NCBI GenBank assembly: GCA_036394575.1
Contig: DASWEY010000077.1
Coordinates: 1-64,000 of the forward strand
Length of the DNA: 64,000 nt
Origin: UKL13-2 sp036394575
GTDB taxonomy: Bacteria > Pseudomonadota > Gammaproteobacteria > Burkholderiales > Usitatibacteraceae
Direction of reading: 5' to 3'
Under the pieces are notes generated by a model, which was not told where the DNA came from, searched no databases, and was given only the letters and a program-made list of their open reading frames with translations. Position 1 is the stretch's first letter; the number at the start of each line of letters is the position of its first letter. A program made the position numbers and the translations under genes. Positions 34,290-43,095 of the stretch are shown here, one piece after another.

Positions 34290-34796
34290 ATGTCGTCAAC
34301 CACCACAATGAACAACAATTTCCAGATCCGCCCCGCCACCGCCGCGCATGTCGGCATCATTTTCGATCTCATCAGGCAACTCGCCGTTTACGAAAAACTC
34401 GAGGACATGATCAGCGGCAACGAAGCCATGCTGCGCGAATCGCTGTTCGGCGCGCACCCCGCCTGCGAATGCGTGCTCGCCTGGGAAAACGAGCGCCCGG
34501 TGGGCTTCGCGCTGTACTTCACCACCTTCTCCACCTTTCTCACCAAGCCGGGCCTTTACCTCGAAGACCTGTTCGTGATCCCGGCGGCGCGCGGTCACGG
34601 CTATGGCAAGGCCCTGCTCCGGCACCTGGCCGCGCTGGCCCGGGCCCGCGGCTGCGGACGATTCGAGTGGCGAGTGCTGGACTGGAACGAACCCTCGATC
34701 AAGTTCTATGAATCGCTGGGCGCCAGCATCATGAAGGAATGGCTGCTGGTGCGCATGACCGAGGCCGAAATCAGGCAGTTGGCCGACAGCCGGTAA
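34290..34796 (+). CDS. GNAT-family acetyltransferase
   Basis: A 168-residue protein with the GNAT fold. FQIRPATAAHVGIIFDLIRQLAVYEKL marks the start, and acetyl-CoA binding is shown by LEDLFVIPAARGHGYGKALLRHLA near residues 90-112, followed by EWRVLDWNEPSIKFYESLGA. Diamine N-acetyltransferases of this type are the closest class, but the substrate cannot be assigned. The start may be 34290 or 34308. It follows gloB by 26 bases. Confidence 0.85.
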   Translation: MSSTTTMNNNFQIRPATAAHVGIIFDLIRQLAVYEKLEDMISGNEAMLRESLFGAHPACECVLAWENERPVGFALYFTTFSTFLTKPGLYLEDLFVIPAARGHGYGKALLRHLAALARARGCGRFEWRVLDWNEPSIKFYESLGASIMKEWLLVRMTEAEIRQLADSR

Positions 34797-34996
34797 TTTG
34801 TCCGGTCGCCGGCCTGACCTGGACCAAGACATGGTCTGAGGGATTTAGGTAAGCTATGGACAGCCCCAAGATTTGGCCGGGGTTTGCCGTAATTACTACC
34901 CCGTCGCGCCGGCGCCACCTATCGCCGCCCTGCTGTCGCCATTTTGGCCAGTCAAAACAAAATAACAAAATAATTAACACTTTCGAGGAGACATCG

Positions 34997-36145
34997 ATGA
35001 AGTCCACTTCATTTTCACCCCGTGCCGCGGCGCAAGGCCTGCTTGCCGCAGCGATGATCGCCGCTGCTGTCTGCACCATGCCGGCCTCGGCCCAGAGCAA
35101 GGGCGAAATCCTGATCGGCCAGGCCGCCGACCTGAGCGGCCCGCAAAAAGCCTCGGTCAAGGAAATGAGCGATGCCGCGCGCGCCTATTTCGACAAGGTC
35201 AACAAGGCCGGCGGTGTCGACGGGCGCAAGATCACCCTGGTCAGCCTCGACGACGGTTTCGATCCCAAGCGCAGCGCTGCCGCCGCCACCGAGCTGATCC
35301 AGAAGAATGTGCTGCTGCTGGCCCTGGGCCGCGGCACCGCCAATGCGGAAGCGGTGATGAAAGTGGCGATGGACGCCAAGGTGCCGGTGGTCGGCTACGT
35401 CGGCGGCTCCCTGGTGCTGCATTCGCCGCCGAAGCGTTATTTCTTCAATCTGCGCCCGCCCTACCGCCTCGAAGCCGAACGGGCCATCGGCCAGCTGGTC
35501 GCACAGGGCTCCGCGCGCATCGCCACCGTCTTTACCGATGATGCCTTCGGCAAGGATGCGGTGGAAGGCTTCAATGAAGGGCTCAAGACCAATAAACTGA
35601 CGGCCGCCGCCGCCATCAGCATCCCGCGCGGCGAAACCAAGGTCGATGATGCGGTCGCCAAGGTCATCGCCGGCAAGGCCGATTCCGTGGTCGGTATCTG
35701 CATCCCCAAGATCTGCGCGGCGGTGGTCAAAGGCCTGCGCAGCGCCGGCTATACCGGCAAATTCCTGTCCCTGTCGAACACCAGTTCCAGCGCCTATGTC
35801 AGCGAGCTGGGCGATGCCGCGCGCGGCGTGATCGTCACCCAGGTATTCCCGGCGCCGGATTCGGTGGCGGTGGCCCTGTCGAACGAATTCCAGAAGTTGT
35901 CGGACGAATATAAATTCGAGCGCAGCTACACCTCGATGGAAGGCTACATCAATGCGCGCGTCGTGGTCGAGGCCATCAAGCGGGCCGGCCCCAACCCGAC
36001 GCGCGAAGGCATCGTCAAGGCGCTGGAGACCATGCGCAAGTTCGATCTGGGCGGATTCGTGGTCAGCTATGGGCCCGACGATCACAGCGGTTCGGACACC
36101 GTCAACCTGACCATCATCGGCCGCGACGGACGCTTCATGCGCTAG
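34997..36145 (+). CDS. ABC-type (LivJ-like) substrate-binding protein, orphan
   Basis: A 382-residue periplasmic precursor: signal peptide to residue about 34, then EILIGQAADLSGPQK and the two-lobe binding fold of branched-chain amino acid type. GAGGAG sits a few bases before ATG 34997. No ABC permease or ATPase gene is nearby. It is a clear paralogue of the protein at 45146-46330 (shared YFFNLRPPYR, EAERAIGQL, TDDAFGKDAV, LSLSNTSSSAYVSELGDAARGVIVTQVFP) and the two bracket the sulfonate gene cluster. Ligand unknown; a role in sulfonate uptake is inference from position. Confidence 0.9.
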   Translation: MKSTSFSPRAAAQGLLAAAMIAAAVCTMPASAQSKGEILIGQAADLSGPQKASVKEMSDAARAYFDKVNKAGGVDGRKITLVSLDDGFDPKRSAAAATELIQKNVLLLALGRGTANAEAVMKVAMDAKVPVVGYVGGSLVLHSPPKRYFFNLRPPYRLEAERAIGQLVAQGSARIATVFTDDAFGKDAVEGFNEGLKTNKLTAAAAISIPRGETKVDDAVAKVIAGKADSVVGICIPKICAAVVKGLRSAGYTGKFLSLSNTSSSAYVSELGDAARGVIVTQVFPAPDSVAVALSNEFQKLSDEYKFERSYTSMEGYINARVVVEAIKRAGPNPTREGIVKALETMRKFDLGGFVVSYGPDDHSGSDTVNLTIIGRDGRFMR

Positions 36146-36168
36146 AGGTTGCCAGGGTAATTTACGCA

Positions 36169-36193
36169 GCAGCGCCGAATTCGGAGGCGCTGC
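36169..36193. terminator. Possible hairpin terminator, no T run
   Basis: GCAGCGCC and GGCGCTGC pair perfectly around a nine-base loop between the convergent binding protein and ackA genes. It has no run of T, so termination is less certain. Confidence 0.4.
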
Positions 36194-36242
36194 AATCCGT
36201 AGACATGGTCGAATTCGAACAGTCTGAACGGTGACGTTTGCG

Positions 36243-37451
36243 TCAAACGGAAAGGCCGCCGATGGCATGCGCGGCATGACGCGCGATGATGGCTTCTTCA
36301 TTGGTGCGCAGAACCCTGACGTCCACCGGGCTGTCCGCCGCCGAGATGCGTTCATGGCCGCTGCGATTGGCTTGCGCGTCAAGGCGTATCCCCAGCCATG
36401 CCGCACCGTCGATGACGCGTGCACGCAAGGCGGCGTCGTTCTCACCGATGCCCCCGGTGAATACCAGCAGGTCGATGCCCCGAAGCGCAGCGGCCATTCC
36501 CGCCAGCTCGCGCAGAATATGCTCGACAAAATAATCAATCGCCAGCCGGGCGCCGGGCAATGTCGAGGCCTGCAGCGTGCGCATATCGCTGGACAGGCCG
36601 GACAGCCCCAGCAGCCCGGATTCGCGGTTCAGCACCGTGGAAATTTCCTCGGCACTGAGACGATGGTGCTGGAGCAGATGCAACACCGCGGCAGCATCGA
36701 GGCGACCGCAACGGGTACCCATCGGCAGGCCGTCCAGGGGCGAGAACGTCATCGTCGTCGCCACGGAGCGGCCGTCGCGCATGGCACACATCGATACGCC
36801 ATTGCCCAGATGGGCGACCACAGTACGTGCGCCGGCCGCGCGGGCTGCAGACCGGGCAAGCTGAAGATCGATCGACTCGTAGGAAAGGCCATGGAAGCCA
36901 TAGCGCCGCAACCCGGCGTCGTGCAATTTCTGCGGCAAGGCAAAACGCTTATTCAGCTCGGGCTGAGTATGGTGAAACGCCGTATCGAAGCAGGCAATAT
37001 GCGGAACACCGGCAAATGCGCTGCGCGCGGCGCGAATGCCGGCCACATTGTGCGGTTGGTGCAGCGGGGCGAAGGCCTCGAGCGAGGAAATGCCGGCGAG
37101 AACCTGCTCGTCAATGACCACGGGGGTCAAAAAGAAGCTGCCGCCATGAACAATGCGGTGTCCAACCGCCGCCACCCTGCCGTCCGGTTCGGCCTGCGCC
37201 AGCCAGGCTAGTACGGCAGCCATGGCCTCGAGATGCGTCGGCGCCGCAGAGCCCTGGCCACTAATCGACCCTTCATGCAATGAGCGGCCATGGCCATCGC
37301 GAATCCTGAACGAGGTGCTCAACCCGCGCCCTACCCCGAGCCCATCCACTTGTCCCTGCACGGCCGGCGTAAACCAATCGCCGTCGCCGGCGAACAAGGC
37401 GAACTTGATCGACGAGGAACCGGCGTTGATCGTGAGGACGAGGTCGCTCAT
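36243..37451 (-). CDS. ackA: Acetate kinase
   Basis: A 402-residue acetokinase. LTINAGSSSIKFALF near residues 5-19, GHRIVHGG, ACFDTAFHHTQP, YGFHGLSYE, AHLGNG, and VFTGGIGENDAALR near residue 340 are all present, so nucleotide and acetate sites look intact. It converts acetyl phosphate and ADP to acetate and ATP, or the reverse. The start at 37451 (MSDLVLT) follows the family; ATG 37475 is an alternative. It lies just after xsc in the same operon and would use the acetyl phosphate that Xsc makes. In most known sulfonate clusters a phosphotransacetylase gene fills this place. Confidence 0.94.
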   Translation of the reverse strand: MSDLVLTINAGSSSIKFALFAGDGDWFTPAVQGQVDGLGVGRGLSTSFRIRDGHGRSLHEGSISGQGSAAPTHLEAMAAVLAWLAQAEPDGRVAAVGHRIVHGGSFFLTPVVIDEQVLAGISSLEAFAPLHQPHNVAGIRAARSAFAGVPHIACFDTAFHHTQPELNKRFALPQKLHDAGLRRYGFHGLSYESIDLQLARSAARAAGARTVVAHLGNGVSMCAMRDGRSVATTMTFSPLDGLPMGTRCGRLDAAAVLHLLQHHRLSAEEISTVLNRESGLLGLSGLSSDMRTLQASTLPGARLAIDYFVEHILRELAGMAAALRGIDLLVFTGGIGENDAALRARVIDGAAWLGIRLDAQANRSGHERISAADSPVDVRVLRTNEEAIIARHAAHAIGGLSV

Positions 37452-37479
37452 CCGCGCGGTCCGCAGGTTGAGCATGGCG

Positions 37480-39288
37480 TCAGACGTAATCCTTGTACTT
37501 GTCCAGAAAGCGCACCGGTTTGGACAGTGCGTCCCGCCGGAAAGGATCACCCAGCTCGCGCGTGCACATGATCTCGATGACGCAGGTCTTGCCCTGGTTC
37601 ATCTGCAGGTCCACCGCCTTTTTGAGCGCTGTTCCGACGTTTTCTATTTTGTCCACGACAATGGCTTCCGCGCCCATCGCCCTGGCGATCGCCGAAAAAT
37701 CCTGCTTCTCGAGTTCACCCGCCACAAAGCGACGGCCGTAGAAATCGACCTGATTCTTTTTTTCCGCGCCCCACTGCCGATTGTGAAATACCACGGCGGT
37801 AACCGGAATTTGGTGGCGCACCGCGGTCATGATCTCGGTCATGCTCATCGCCCAGGCGCCGTCGCCGGCATAGGCAACCGCGGGACGATGCGGCGCCGCG
37901 ACCTTGGCACCAATGATGGTGGGCAGCGCATAGCCGCAATTGCCAAAGCTCATCGGCGCCAGAAAACTGCGCGGCTCCTCAAAACGCAGATAACTATTGG
38001 CCACCGAGTTGATATTGCCGATGTCGGTAGACACCATGACGTGCGCCGGCATGGCCTTTTCGAGCTCGCGCAGCACCTGGCGCGGATGCAGCCAGTTTCC
38101 GCCCTCGCGCCTGGCTTCCTCAATCATGTCGAGACTGTAGGCATCGCGTTCATGGGTCCAGCCGTCGAGTTCTTTTTCCCAGGCCGCTTTTTCTTCCTTG
38201 ATCTGCGCGGCACGCTTGGCCTTGGTGGCGTCGCAGGTCAGGGTCTTGCCGGCGAGACGCTGGGTAAGCGCAATCGCCGCCGCCTTGGCGTCCCCACAGA
38301 TGCCGACGGAAATCTTCTTCACCAAACCAAGGTTGGTGTGATCGGCCTCAACCTGAATGATCCTGGCCGTCGTCGGCCAGTAATCCATACCGTGCTGCGG
38401 CAAGGTGCCGAACGGCCCCATGCGCGAACCCAGTGCCACCACCACATCGGCCTTGGCGATCAGCTTCATCGCTGCCTTCGAGCCCTGATAGCCAAGCGGG
38501 CCGCACCATAGCGGATGGCTCGCCGGGAACGAATCGTTGCGCAAATAGCCATTGACAACGGGCGCGCCGAGCCGCTCGGCCAGTGCCTTGCAGGCCTCGA
38601 TCGCATCGCCCATCACCACACCGCCGCCCGACAGAATGACCGGGAATTCGGCCTTGGCCAGCAACGCGGCGGCTTCATTCAAGCTGGTTTCGCCACCGGG
38701 GCCGAGATCAATGCGCCGCGGCTGCGGAATTTCGGTTGTAATCTCGCCGTAAAAATAGTCGCGCGGAATATTGAGCTGGGTGGGCCCCATTTGCGAAATG
38801 GCACGGTCGAAGCAGCGCGCCGTGTACTCGGCGATGCGTTTCGGGTTGTTCACATGGCCCTGGTACTTGGTGAACTCCTGAAACATCGGCAACTGATTGG
38901 CTTCCTGGAAACCGCCGAGCCCCATGCCCATGGTGCCGGTTTCCGGCGTGACGATCACCACCGGGCTATGCGCCCAATAAGCAGCGGCAATGGCGGTAAC
39001 GCTGTTGCTGACACCGGGGCCATTCTGGCCGATCAGCACACCGTGTTTGCCGCTGACGCGCGCATAACCATCGGCCATATGGCCGGAACCCTGCTCGTGC
39101 ACCACCGAAATGAAACGAATGCCGGCGGGCGTAAAGATGTCCATGGCATCCATGAATGCCGAACCCATGATCCCGAAAACATCGGTCACGTCATTCGCCA
39201 CCAGGGTTTCGACAAAGGCCTCGGATGGGGTCATTTTCCGGACGCCAGTGACGGCAGTCCGCGCCATCGTGGAAGCGGGTTTGCTCAT
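37480..39288 (-). CDS. xsc: Sulfoacetaldehyde acetyltransferase
   Basis: A 602-residue thiamine-diphosphate enzyme that converts sulfoacetaldehyde and phosphate to acetyl phosphate and sulfite. Features: VHEQGSGHMADGYARVSGKHG with the catalytic Glu near residues 65-85, the TPP site AYAGDGAWAMSMTEIMTAV near residues 480-498 and VFHNRQWGAEKKNQVDFYG, which is typical of Xsc. AGGAGATCACC precedes ATG 39288; the longer frame to 39390 is not needed. Products feed AckA at 36243-37451 directly. It is divergent from the IclR regulator, 170 bases away. Confidence 0.95.
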   Translation of the reverse strand: MSKPASTMARTAVTGVRKMTPSEAFVETLVANDVTDVFGIMGSAFMDAMDIFTPAGIRFISVVHEQGSGHMADGYARVSGKHGVLIGQNGPGVSNSVTAIAAAYWAHSPVVIVTPETGTMGMGLGGFQEANQLPMFQEFTKYQGHVNNPKRIAEYTARCFDRAISQMGPTQLNIPRDYFYGEITTEIPQPRRIDLGPGGETSLNEAAALLAKAEFPVILSGGGVVMGDAIEACKALAERLGAPVVNGYLRNDSFPASHPLWCGPLGYQGSKAAMKLIAKADVVVALGSRMGPFGTLPQHGMDYWPTTARIIQVEADHTNLGLVKKISVGICGDAKAAAIALTQRLAGKTLTCDATKAKRAAQIKEEKAAWEKELDGWTHERDAYSLDMIEEARREGGNWLHPRQVLRELEKAMPAHVMVSTDIGNINSVANSYLRFEEPRSFLAPMSFGNCGYALPTIIGAKVAAPHRPAVAYAGDGAWAMSMTEIMTAVRHQIPVTAVVFHNRQWGAEKKNQVDFYGRRFVAGELEKQDFSAIARAMGAEAIVVDKIENVGTALKKAVDLQMNQGKTCVIEIMCTRELGDPFRRDALSKPVRFLDKYKDYV

Positions 39289-39458
39289 GGTGATCTCCTG
39301 ATACGCAAAATTTGAATGGAAATGTACGGTCGCATTTTCCGGGCGGCGAAATGCGCAATCAGGCAAAACCTTATCATCGAAGAAGGGCAAAAGTAAATCA
39401 GAATTCCAAAAAACAATACGAAATATACAAATTATTGGAATATGGATATGATTAGCGC
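39289..39458. promoter_or_regulatory. Divergent promoter region of xsc-ackA and the IclR gene
   Basis: A/T-rich, unlike its surroundings. It holds ATTCCAA (39403-39409) paired with TTGGAAT (39435-39441) across 25 bases, and GGAAATG (39318-39324) paired with CATTTTCC (39333-39340) across eight. Half-sites of the TGGAA/TTCCA type resemble IclR-family operators. The regulator next door is the likely binder; unproven. Confidence 0.5.
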
Positions 39459-40277
39459 ATGGATAAGGTCCGTCTAGTCAAATCCTCAGAATCGGTCGAC
39501 CCTGACCGCGACACGCCGGCGATGCGCCTGTTTTCGTTGCTGGAGGTGATCGCCGCCAAGGACCGATTGTGCACACTGCAGGGTCTGGTTGAAGAGACCG
39601 GCTGGCCGAAGCCGACGTTGCACCGGATGCTGCAGCAACTGGATGCGGCGGGACTGTTGCAGCGTGAGGGCAATGGCCGTTTTTATACGGCCGGCGTGCG
39701 CTTGCGGCGTCTCGCCGAAACGCTTCTGATCAACAACACCTACCATGGCGCCCGTCACGCGGTATTGCGTCACCTCGTCGAGACCATCGGTGAAAGCTGC
39801 AACCTGACCGCGCTGGTCGGCACTGATGTGGTCTATCTCGACCGCGTCGAAACGGTTGCACCGTTGCGCTTTTATTTGCACCCCGGCTCGCGCGTACCAG
39901 CCCATTGTTCCGCCAGCGGCAAGATGTTCCTTGCGCAAATGACGTCCACACAACGCCGCCGATTGCTGGCCCATGCACCGCTCGAGCGCTACACCCACAC
40001 CACCATTACCAGGCTCGATGACCTGCAGCTGGAACTCGACAGGGTAAGGGGCGATGGCTACGCAATCGACAACGAGGAATTCCTGCCCGGTCTGCTCTGT
40101 CTGGCGGTGCCGGTGCCCGCCGTCGGCCGCCGCTCGAATCTCTGCATTGCGGTGCAGGCGCCGATCATGCGCCTGCCCGCCGAAAAGGCTTTGCAGTTAT
40201 TGCCGACGCTGCAAAACGCGGCGCGGACCCTCGGCGAGATCGATGCCGACGAACCAAAATATGGGCGCAATGCGTAA
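39459..40277 (+). CDS. IclR-family transcriptional regulator
   Basis: A 272-residue regulator. An N-terminal winged helix-turn-helix (MRLFSLLEVIAAKDRLCTLQGLVEETGWPKPTLHRMLQQLDAAGLLQRE, residues about 22-70) is followed by an effector domain (ESCNLTALVGTDVVYLDRVETVAPLRF; AHCSASGKMFLA; VPVPA). Members sense small organic acids. It is divergent from xsc and is followed 330 bases later by the Bug and sau genes, so it is the natural controller of the sulfonate genes. The effector would be a pathway compound; that is inference. Confidence 0.92.
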   Translation: MDKVRLVKSSESVDPDRDTPAMRLFSLLEVIAAKDRLCTLQGLVEETGWPKPTLHRMLQQLDAAGLLQREGNGRFYTAGVRLRRLAETLLINNTYHGARHAVLRHLVETIGESCNLTALVGTDVVYLDRVETVAPLRFYLHPGSRVPAHCSASGKMFLAQMTSTQRRRLLAHAPLERYTHTTITRLDDLQLELDRVRGDGYAIDNEEFLPGLLCLAVPVPAVGRRSNLCIAVQAPIMRLPAEKALQLLPTLQNAARTLGEIDADEPKYGRNA

Positions 40278-40609
40278 CGGCGAACTTGGCTGATACCATA
40301 TGTGTCACAGTTTTTTACAATTTGGCATTCGGGATTTTGCAGATTCAATGGCCGCTTGCATGCCGGAAAATTAAAATTCGGCGAGGACGTCCGGCCGCAT
40401 CAATGCGATGCAATTGAACGCAGATCGTCGAGTCCTGATGCAACTGGAATGAGCAAGCCTGCAGCCCGCCTGCGATGTACATCGGTGCGGAAGGTTACAG
40501 AAATACGCCGCAGGTTCAGGTAGCAGGCAAGCAGCCGTCGCAGCCGAAGCACGTTGGCATCAGCAACTCCAGTAGCACGTTCAAAATCAATCGGGAGAAA
40601 TCCGTAAAC
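40278..40609. other. Gap between the IclR and Bug genes
   Basis: About 330 bases with no supported gene. It probably carries the promoter of the Bug-sauS-sauT operon. An A/T-rich stretch lies at about 40302-40375. The only ribosome-like site near the Bug start is GGGAG, rather far from the ATG (12 bases). Confidence 0.5.
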
Positions 40610-41626
40610 ATGCGTAAACGAATCTGCTCCATCATCCGATTTGCCCCAATCCTGTTGCTCGCAGCGCTATTCGTGCCACCGGCAGCATCAGCCCAAGAAA
40701 CCGGCAAGGAGGCGGCCAAAGAAACACCTGCCTACCCGATCAAACCGGTTCGCTTCGTGGTGCCTTATCCCCCTGGCGGCGGCACCGACGTGATCGCGCG
40801 GATTGTGCAAAACCGTTTCCAGGCGCTACTCGGCCAGCCCGTCCTGATTGAAAATCGGGGCGGCGCTGCCGGCACGCTGGGCACCGATGTGGTGGCCAAA
40901 TCCGCTCCTGACGGCTACACCGTATTATTTACCCTGAGTTCGCATACCATCAATCCGGCGATCTATTCGCATCTTCGATACGATACCGCCAACGATTTCG
41001 AGCCCGTCGGAATGGTCGCATCGCTTCCGCAGATTCTGGTCGCCAATCCGCAGTTTTCTGCCAACACGGTCGCCGAATTGACCGCGATGGCAAAGGCCAA
41101 ACCCGGCATGCTTCAGTTTGCTTCGGTCGGCAATGGCTCGCCAAGTCATCTGGCGGGCGAACTCTATAAACTGCGCGCCGGCATCGACATGGTGCATGTG
41201 CCCTATCGCGGCGGCGGCCCCGCCATTGTCGATGTGCTGGGCGGGCAGTTGCCGCTGCTGTGGGTGTCGATTCCGGCCGCGGCGCAGTTTGTGAAAACCG
41301 GGCATCTGAAAGCCCTCGCCGTATCGACCGTGAAGCGCAGCACCGCCTTTCCGCAGGTACCCACCATGCAGGAAGCCGGCGTCGCCGACTTCGAGGTGGA
41401 TTCCTGGTACGCGATGTTCGTCCCCGCCAAGACACCCAAGCCGATTATCGACAAGCTGAATCAGGCCCTGAATATCATTGTCAACGAACCCGATATTCGC
41501 GAAAAATTGCTGCAGCAAGGCAGCGAAGCCGCCGGCGGCACACCCGAGACGCTGCGCGCCATCGTCGCGACCGAACTGGCGAAGTGGGCCAAGTTGGCCA
41601 AAGAAGCGAAGATCACGGCCGATTGA
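40610..41626 (+). CDS. Bug/TctC-family binding protein of the sulfoacetate cluster
   Basis: A 338-residue periplasmic precursor with a signal peptide to residue about 32 and then YPIKPVRFVVPYPPGGGTDVIARIVQNRF, the Bug glycine loop, followed by ENRGGAAGTLGTDVVAKSAPDGYT. It binds a carboxylate-like ligand; given the operon (sauS starts two bases after its stop), sulfoacetate is a reasonable candidate. No TctA/TctB genes adjoin it; the tctBA genes at 477-2460 could serve, or others elsewhere. Distinct from the Bug protein at 2487. Confidence 0.9.
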   Translation: MRKRICSIIRFAPILLLAALFVPPAASAQETGKEAAKETPAYPIKPVRFVVPYPPGGGTDVIARIVQNRFQALLGQPVLIENRGGAAGTLGTDVVAKSAPDGYTVLFTLSSHTINPAIYSHLRYDTANDFEPVGMVASLPQILVANPQFSANTVAELTAMAKAKPGMLQFASVGNGSPSHLAGELYKLRAGIDMVHVPYRGGGPAIVDVLGGQLPLLWVSIPAAAQFVKTGHLKALAVSTVKRSTAFPQVPTMQEAGVADFEVDSWYAMFVPAKTPKPIIDKLNQALNIIVNEPDIREKLLQQGSEAAGGTPETLRAIVATELAKWAKLAKEAKITAD

Positions 41627-41628
41627 TA

Positions 41629-43095
41629 ATGGGAAACCGCGTGGAAGATACTGAATTGAATGCAAACATAGCCGCGTTGGTCGCGCGTGCCCGTGCCGCC
41701 CAGGCGATTGCCGACGCCTATGATCAGGTACGCACCGATGAAATGGTGGTGGCCGCCGGCTGGGCGATTATCGAGCCGGGTCGAAATCGCGAACTGGCCG
41801 AACTTGCCGTCACCGATACCGGCGTCGGCAATGTCGAGGACAAGGTACGCAAGAATCATCGCAAGACGTTCGGCTTGCTGCGCGACCTGAAGGGTGCCAA
41901 ATCGGTGGGCATCATCGGTGAAGACCCCGCAAAAGGGATTGTCGAAATCGCGCGCCCGGTCGGCGTGGTTTGCGCGGTCACGCCCTCAACCAATCCCGCG
42001 GCAACGCCGGCCAACAAAATCATCAATGCCCTCAAGGGACGCAATGCGGTCATTGTCGCGCCCTCGCCCAAGGGCTGGAGCACCTGTGCGCGGCTGATAG
42101 CGTTCATTCACGCGCAGTTGGACCGGATCGGCGCACCACGCGATCTGGTGCAAGTGCTGCCCGCGCCGGTGACCAAACAGGCCACCGCCGAATTGATGCG
42201 GCAATGCGATCTGGTGGTGGCCACCGGTTCGCAGGCCAATGTGCGTGCGGCCTATGCGAGCGGCACGCCGGCATTCGGCGTGGGAGCCGGCAATGTGGCC
42301 GGGATCGTGGACGAAACGGCGGACATCGATCGTGCCGTCGAGCGCATCCTGCGTTCGAAAACCTTCGACAATGCCACCAGTTGCTCCTCTGAAAACAGTC
42401 TGGTGGTGGTCGATGCGGTGCGCCCGGCCTTGCTGGCCGCCATGCAGGCGTGCCAGGCGATCCTGCTCGACAAACAGCAAAAAGCCACCCTGCAAAAGTT
42501 GATGTGGCCCGACGGCAAGTTGTCGGCAGCGGTGATCGGCCAGTCGGCGCGGACCATTGCCGAGCGCGCGGCCGCATTTGACGACGGCGTCGGCAGCAGC
42601 GCGGACGAGCGCGCGCGCTGGATGCAGATCGCCAAACTGGACCCCCGCATTCTGATGGTCGACGAAGACGGCATTGGTCCGAATCACCCTTTTTCCGGCG
42701 AGAAACTCTGCCCGGTCCTGACGCTCTACCATGCTGCCGATTTCATGGCCGCCGCCGCAACCGTGGAACGCATCTACGCTTATCAGGGTGCCGGCCATTC
42801 CGTCGGCCTGCACAGCGCCAAACCGGAACGCGCCCTGCATCTCGGTCTCACCCTGCCGGTGGCAAGAGTCATCGTTGATCAGGCGCACAGCATTGCGACC
42901 GGCGGCAGTTTCGATAACGGCCTGCCGTTTTCCCTGTCGATGGGCTGCGGTACCTGGGGCAAGAACAACTTCACCGAGAATCTCAATTATCGTCACTACC
43001 TGAATATCACCCGCATCTCGCGCCCGATCGCGGAAAGCGTGCCCGCCGAGAGCGATATCTTCGGTGCATTCTTCAAAAAATACGGGGCGAAATGA
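41629..43095 (+). CDS. sauS: Acylating aldehyde dehydrogenase, SauS-like (sulfoacetaldehyde dehydrogenase)
   Basis: A 488-residue aldehyde dehydrogenase of the CoA-acylating type, reading the reaction sulfoacetyl-CoA + NAD(P)H -> sulfoacetaldehyde. Catalytic Cys252 lies in FDNATSCSSENS; ARPVGVVCAVTPSTNPAATPANK (residues 108-130) and VGAGNVAGIVDETADIDRAV are typical. ATG 41629 comes directly after the Bug stop; its end overlaps sauT (ATGA at 43092-43095). Assignment rests on family plus neighbours xsc and the CoA ligase; the substrate was not shown here. Confidence 0.85.
   Translation: MGNRVEDTELNANIAALVARARAAQAIADAYDQVRTDEMVVAAGWAIIEPGRNRELAELAVTDTGVGNVEDKVRKNHRKTFGLLRDLKGAKSVGIIGEDPAKGIVEIARPVGVVCAVTPSTNPAATPANKIINALKGRNAVIVAPSPKGWSTCARLIAFIHAQLDRIGAPRDLVQVLPAPVTKQATAELMRQCDLVVATGSQANVRAAYASGTPAFGVGAGNVAGIVDETADIDRAVERILRSKTFDNATSCSSENSLVVVDAVRPALLAAMQACQAILLDKQQKATLQKLMWPDGKLSAAVIGQSARTIAERAAAFDDGVGSSADERARWMQIAKLDPRILMVDEDGIGPNHPFSGEKLCPVLTLYHAADFMAAAATVERIYAYQGAGHSVGLHSAKPERALHLGLTLPVARVIVDQAHSIATGGSFDNGLPFSLSMGCGTWGKNNFTENLNYRHYLNITRISRPIAESVPAESDIFGAFFKKYGAK

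Noticed and set aside
34840..34860. TTAGGT upstream of the first binding protein as a half-copy of the 44773 palindrome
   Set aside because: Six matching bases alone are expected by chance, and the second arm is missing.
35015..36538. A 507-codon minus-strand frame over the first binding protein and the end of ackA
   Set aside because: It spans two well-supported genes and has no family features.
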